Positions 5,639-5,932 of a DNA stretch of 5,932 bases are shown in pieces. Under the pieces are notes generated by a model. It was not told the origin of the DNA, did no database searches, and saw only the letters and a program-made list of their open reading frames with translations. A program made the position numbers and the translations under genes. Each line of letters opens with the position of its first letter. Position 1 is the stretch's first letter. The stretch spans positions 1 through 5,932 of the forward strand of contig JAHEMB010000266.1 of NCBI GenBank assembly GCA_024643915.1, written 5' to 3'. The stretch is from Rhodothermaceae bacterium (GTDB lineage Bacteria > Bacteroidota > Rhodothermia > Rhodothermales > JAHEMB01).

Positions 5639-5897
5639 AAGAGCGCGAAGAATCCCTTGTCGGCGAAGCCCGGGGCGTAGCCCGCGCACGGCATCTGCCA
5701 ACTTAGCTTTCCACGCAGCCAAGACCAACGCGTGCCGGCCCTTTCGTGTGATATAGTTGTGACAACCCCACCCACCGACAAGAACATCACGAACCGCCTC
5801 GGCCATCTCCTTCGGCGTAAGGTTATAATCAGGCGAAGAGATCAAAGGATAGAAGCCGGGCAGGCCGGGCGGCGCCCCGTCACCCTGCACTTTTTGA
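5639..5897. other. Divergent gap or N-terminal extension upstream of the signalling gene
   Basis: The minus-strand signalling frame runs on without a stop to a GTG at 5890-5888. The added 84 codons have visibly more T/A-ending codons than the gene body (for example the run GTT CGT GAT GTT CTT), and I recognise no domain. An alternative frame also runs through this stretch. It holds tandem 12-mers CGGCGAAGCCCG (5661-5672) and GGGCGTAGCCCG (5673-5684), and an 11-bp GTTGT-G-ACAAC palindrome at 5756-5766. The region is either an unusual N-terminal extension or regulatory DNA between divergent genes; I favour the latter. Confidence 0.5.
5661..5684. repeat. Tandem 12-bp repeat with GGGC/GCCC arms
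   Basis: CGGCGAAGCCCG is followed immediately by GGGCGTAGCCCG, with two mismatches between units. The second contains a small GGGC-GTA-GCCC hairpin. It lies just upstream of the preferred ATG of the signalling gene, and such elements usually sit outside coding sequence. Confidence 0.5.
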
Positions 5898-5932
5898 ATG
5901 CCTCCTCCAAACGAACGTCCTGCCGACGAAGA
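5898..5932 (+). CDS. Possible N terminus of a divergent gene, leaving the window
   Basis: ATG at 5898-5900 opens a plus-strand frame of 11 codons, MPPPNERPADE, which continues past the right edge. The Pro/charged composition and G/C-ending codons suit this genome. There is no Shine-Dalgarno; the ATG is preceded by CTTTTTGA. The sequence is far too short to identify a product or to be sure it is coding. Confidence 0.3.
   Translation, partial: MPPPNERPADE

Noticed and set aside
5150..5680. 176-codon plus-strand frame opposite the signalling gene
   Set aside because: Gly/Gln/Arg-rich antisense composition with no domain; it overlaps the N-terminal receiver and HisKA coding region.
5824..5829. 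TATAAT on the plus strand as a promoter for the gene starting at 5898
   Set aside because: There is no -35 element at 16-18 nt upstream, and the hexamer type does not fit the Bacteroidota-like signals elsewhere in the window.

Overview
The window is GC-rich bacterial DNA, about 64% G+C by eye, from a genome that probably belongs to the Bacteroidota in the wide sense, with the Rhodothermota/Rhodothermales side as my best guess. The reasons are circumstantial. None of the starts I examined has a clear Shine-Dalgarno sequence. A perfect Bacteroidota-type -7 box (TATTTTTG, consensus TAnnTTTG) lies in front of rnc. The intergenic gaps are full of 7- and 8-bp-period interspersed repeats and CCCCGAT/ATCGGGG palindromes, which I associate from memory with that group. 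I could not test the taxonomy by search.

Layout. (1) 1-1697, minus: the N-terminal 565 residues of glycine dehydrogenase (gcvP, glycine cleavage P-protein), running off the left edge. (2) 1698-2025: a 328-bp repeat-rich gap holding short TTC/GTTCTTCG repeats, two CCCCGAT-type palindromes, a probable intrinsic terminator for rnc, and a pair of inverted heptamer arrays. (3) 2026-2805, minus: rnc, ribonuclease III, whose last codons and stop lie inside a heptamer array. (4) 2806-2998: a divergent promoter gap with a -7 box for rnc and a third heptamer array. (5) 2999-4363, plus: an NAD(P)-dependent succinate-semialdehyde dehydrogenase of the Sad/GabD1 type. (6) 4364-4519: a convergent gap with a third CCCCGAT hairpin and an octamer array. 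(7) 4520-5638, minus (the open frame continues to 5890): a two-component protein with an unusual degenerate receiver - HisKA - canonical receiver order and no ATPase domain. (8) 5639-5897: a divergent gap or N-terminal extension, then at 5898 the possible first codons of a plus-strand gene leaving the window.

The genes are not one pathway. GcvP (glycine to CO2 and a methylene-H4folate precursor) and the semialdehyde dehydrogenase are both central carbon/nitrogen catabolism enzymes. RNase III is housekeeping RNA processing, and the signalling protein stands alone. The most unusual items are the ATPase-less HisKA protein and the dense family of intergenic repeats, one of which forms the 3' end of rnc. 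I see no phage, transposase, CRISPR array, tRNA or rRNA. The many long frames opposite the real genes are explained by high third-position G+C.
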